DNA of 6,239 nucleotides from Candidatus Heimdallarchaeota archaeon. Its GTDB lineage: Archaea > Asgardarchaeota > Heimdallarchaeia > Heimdallarchaeales > Kariarchaeaceae. Under the pieces are notes generated by a model. It did no database searches, was not told where the DNA came from, and saw only the letters and a list, made by a program, of their open reading frames with translations. The translations under genes were made by a program, and so were the position numbers. Shown one piece after another: positions 5,738 through 6,239 of this stretch (position 1 is the first letter of the stretch; each line of letters opens with the position of its first letter). The stretch is taken from positions 1-6,239 of the forward strand of contig DAOUUM010000185.1 of assembly GCA_030668165.1 (NCBI GenBank), written 5' to 3'.

Positions 5738-6239
5738 TTATTCAAGGAAAGGAAATTTTTCAGAAATCTTTGTCCACTGAGGTACAAACAATATTCCTTT
5801 AATCTCAGTAAAACCAAAAATTATGAATATGTACGGCAGATAACCACCTCCGAGTTTACCAATTATTTCTTGCAGAGAAGATATATCAACTTTTTCTATA
5901 GCAATTGCGTCAAATAGATTTTTATCTAAATTTAATCGGACAAGTCTCTCGGCAACTATTGTACTGTCTACTTCATCTATTATTGTTGATAAACGTTGAT
6001 AAACAGACTCAAATGCATCCGATCCTTTATACAACAACTGTATTTCTGCTTGATCATCATTTTTGATCTTCTGTTGAAAATCGCTTGCAATAATTAGTGC
6101 ACCGTCAATTTCTTCTTTTTTACCTTCCGGATTATTTGTAATATTATATTTCTCTACACTTTCTAATGTATCACATACACTTCTTACAAATAAAATACAT
6201 AAAATAATTACTGGAACAGAAACACCCGCAAATAAAGCA
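5738..6239 (-). CDS. ABC-2/NatB-like permease, cut by the right edge and truncated at its C-terminus
   Basis: The frame is open to the right edge, so the N-terminus is missing and 166 residues are visible. The TTG near 6037 is internal. The visible part begins with a hydrophobic segment (residues 1-18, ending in VIILCILFV). A domain typical of NatB/ABC-2 permeases follows: EEIDGALIIASDFQQKI, then AEIQLLYKGSDAFESVYQRL, a helical stretch, and GGGYLPYIFIIFGF at about 130-143, where the second membrane segment starts. In this family the protein then continues through several more membrane helices. Here it ends 22 residues later in an unrelated polar tail (EIKGILF to FPFLE). The other two minus-strand frames do not restore the family sequence, so a single frameshift does not explain the loss. 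It is probably a decayed or rearranged remnant that can no longer form a channel. Its stop lies one base from the convergent epimerase stop. Confidence 0.7.
   Translation of the reverse strand, partial: ALFAGVSVPVIILCILFVRSVCDTLESVEKYNITNNPEGKKEEIDGALIIASDFQQKIKNDDQAEIQLLYKGSDAFESVYQRLSTIIDEVDSTIVAERLVRLNLDKNLFDAIAIEKVDISSLQEIIGKLGGGYLPYIFIIFGFTEIKGILFVPQWTKISEKFPFLE

Noticed and set aside
5720..5917. A 65-codon plus-strand frame overlapping the epimerase end
   Set aside because: It runs antisense to the recognisable ABC-2 permease sequence and has no start signals.

Overview
The window is A+T-rich and has no RNA genes, CRISPR array or insertion sequence that I could see. It looks archaeal. 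Evidence for this is the GGTGA and GGAGG ribosome binding sites, a TTG start, a TATA-like box placed for a leaderless or nearly leaderless transcript, and many ATA and AGA codons. An Asgard archaeon or another mesophilic archaeon would fit, but this is inference and no marker gene settles it.

Layout from left to right. (1) Bases 1-762, plus strand: the C-terminal part of a GMC-family flavin oxidoreductase, most like long-chain alcohol oxidases, cut by the left edge. (2) Bases 829-4377, minus strand: a compact operon transcribed right to left. It encodes an FtsX/MacB-like membrane protein, its ATPase of the LolD/FtsE/MacB type, and a 539-residue soluble coiled-coil protein of unknown family. 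The junctions are 10 and 11 bases, and at each one the upstream stop codon shares a base with the next GGAGG. (3) Bases 4378-4758: a divergent control region. It holds a near-perfect palindrome over the operon's likely promoter, a GT-rich tract built on an exact 17-bp tandem duplication, a GAACGAT direct repeat, and a TATA-like box for the rightward gene. (4) Bases 4759-5736, plus strand: an NAD(P)-dependent epimerase/dehydratase-like (extended SDR) protein. (5) Bases 5738-6239, minus strand: an ABC-2/NatB-like permease that runs off the right edge and ends early. It stops one base from the epimerase stop and lacks the usual C-terminal membrane domain.

The most interesting unit is the three-gene operon. 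The ATPase and permease form a mechanotransmission-type ABC pair, a class that often drives a partner protein instead of moving a solute. The third gene probably supplies a cytosolic partner. It has a long coiled coil between two short beta-rich segments that resemble each other, which suggests a fold-back rod. The oxidoreductase, the epimerase and the truncated permease show no clear functional link to it.
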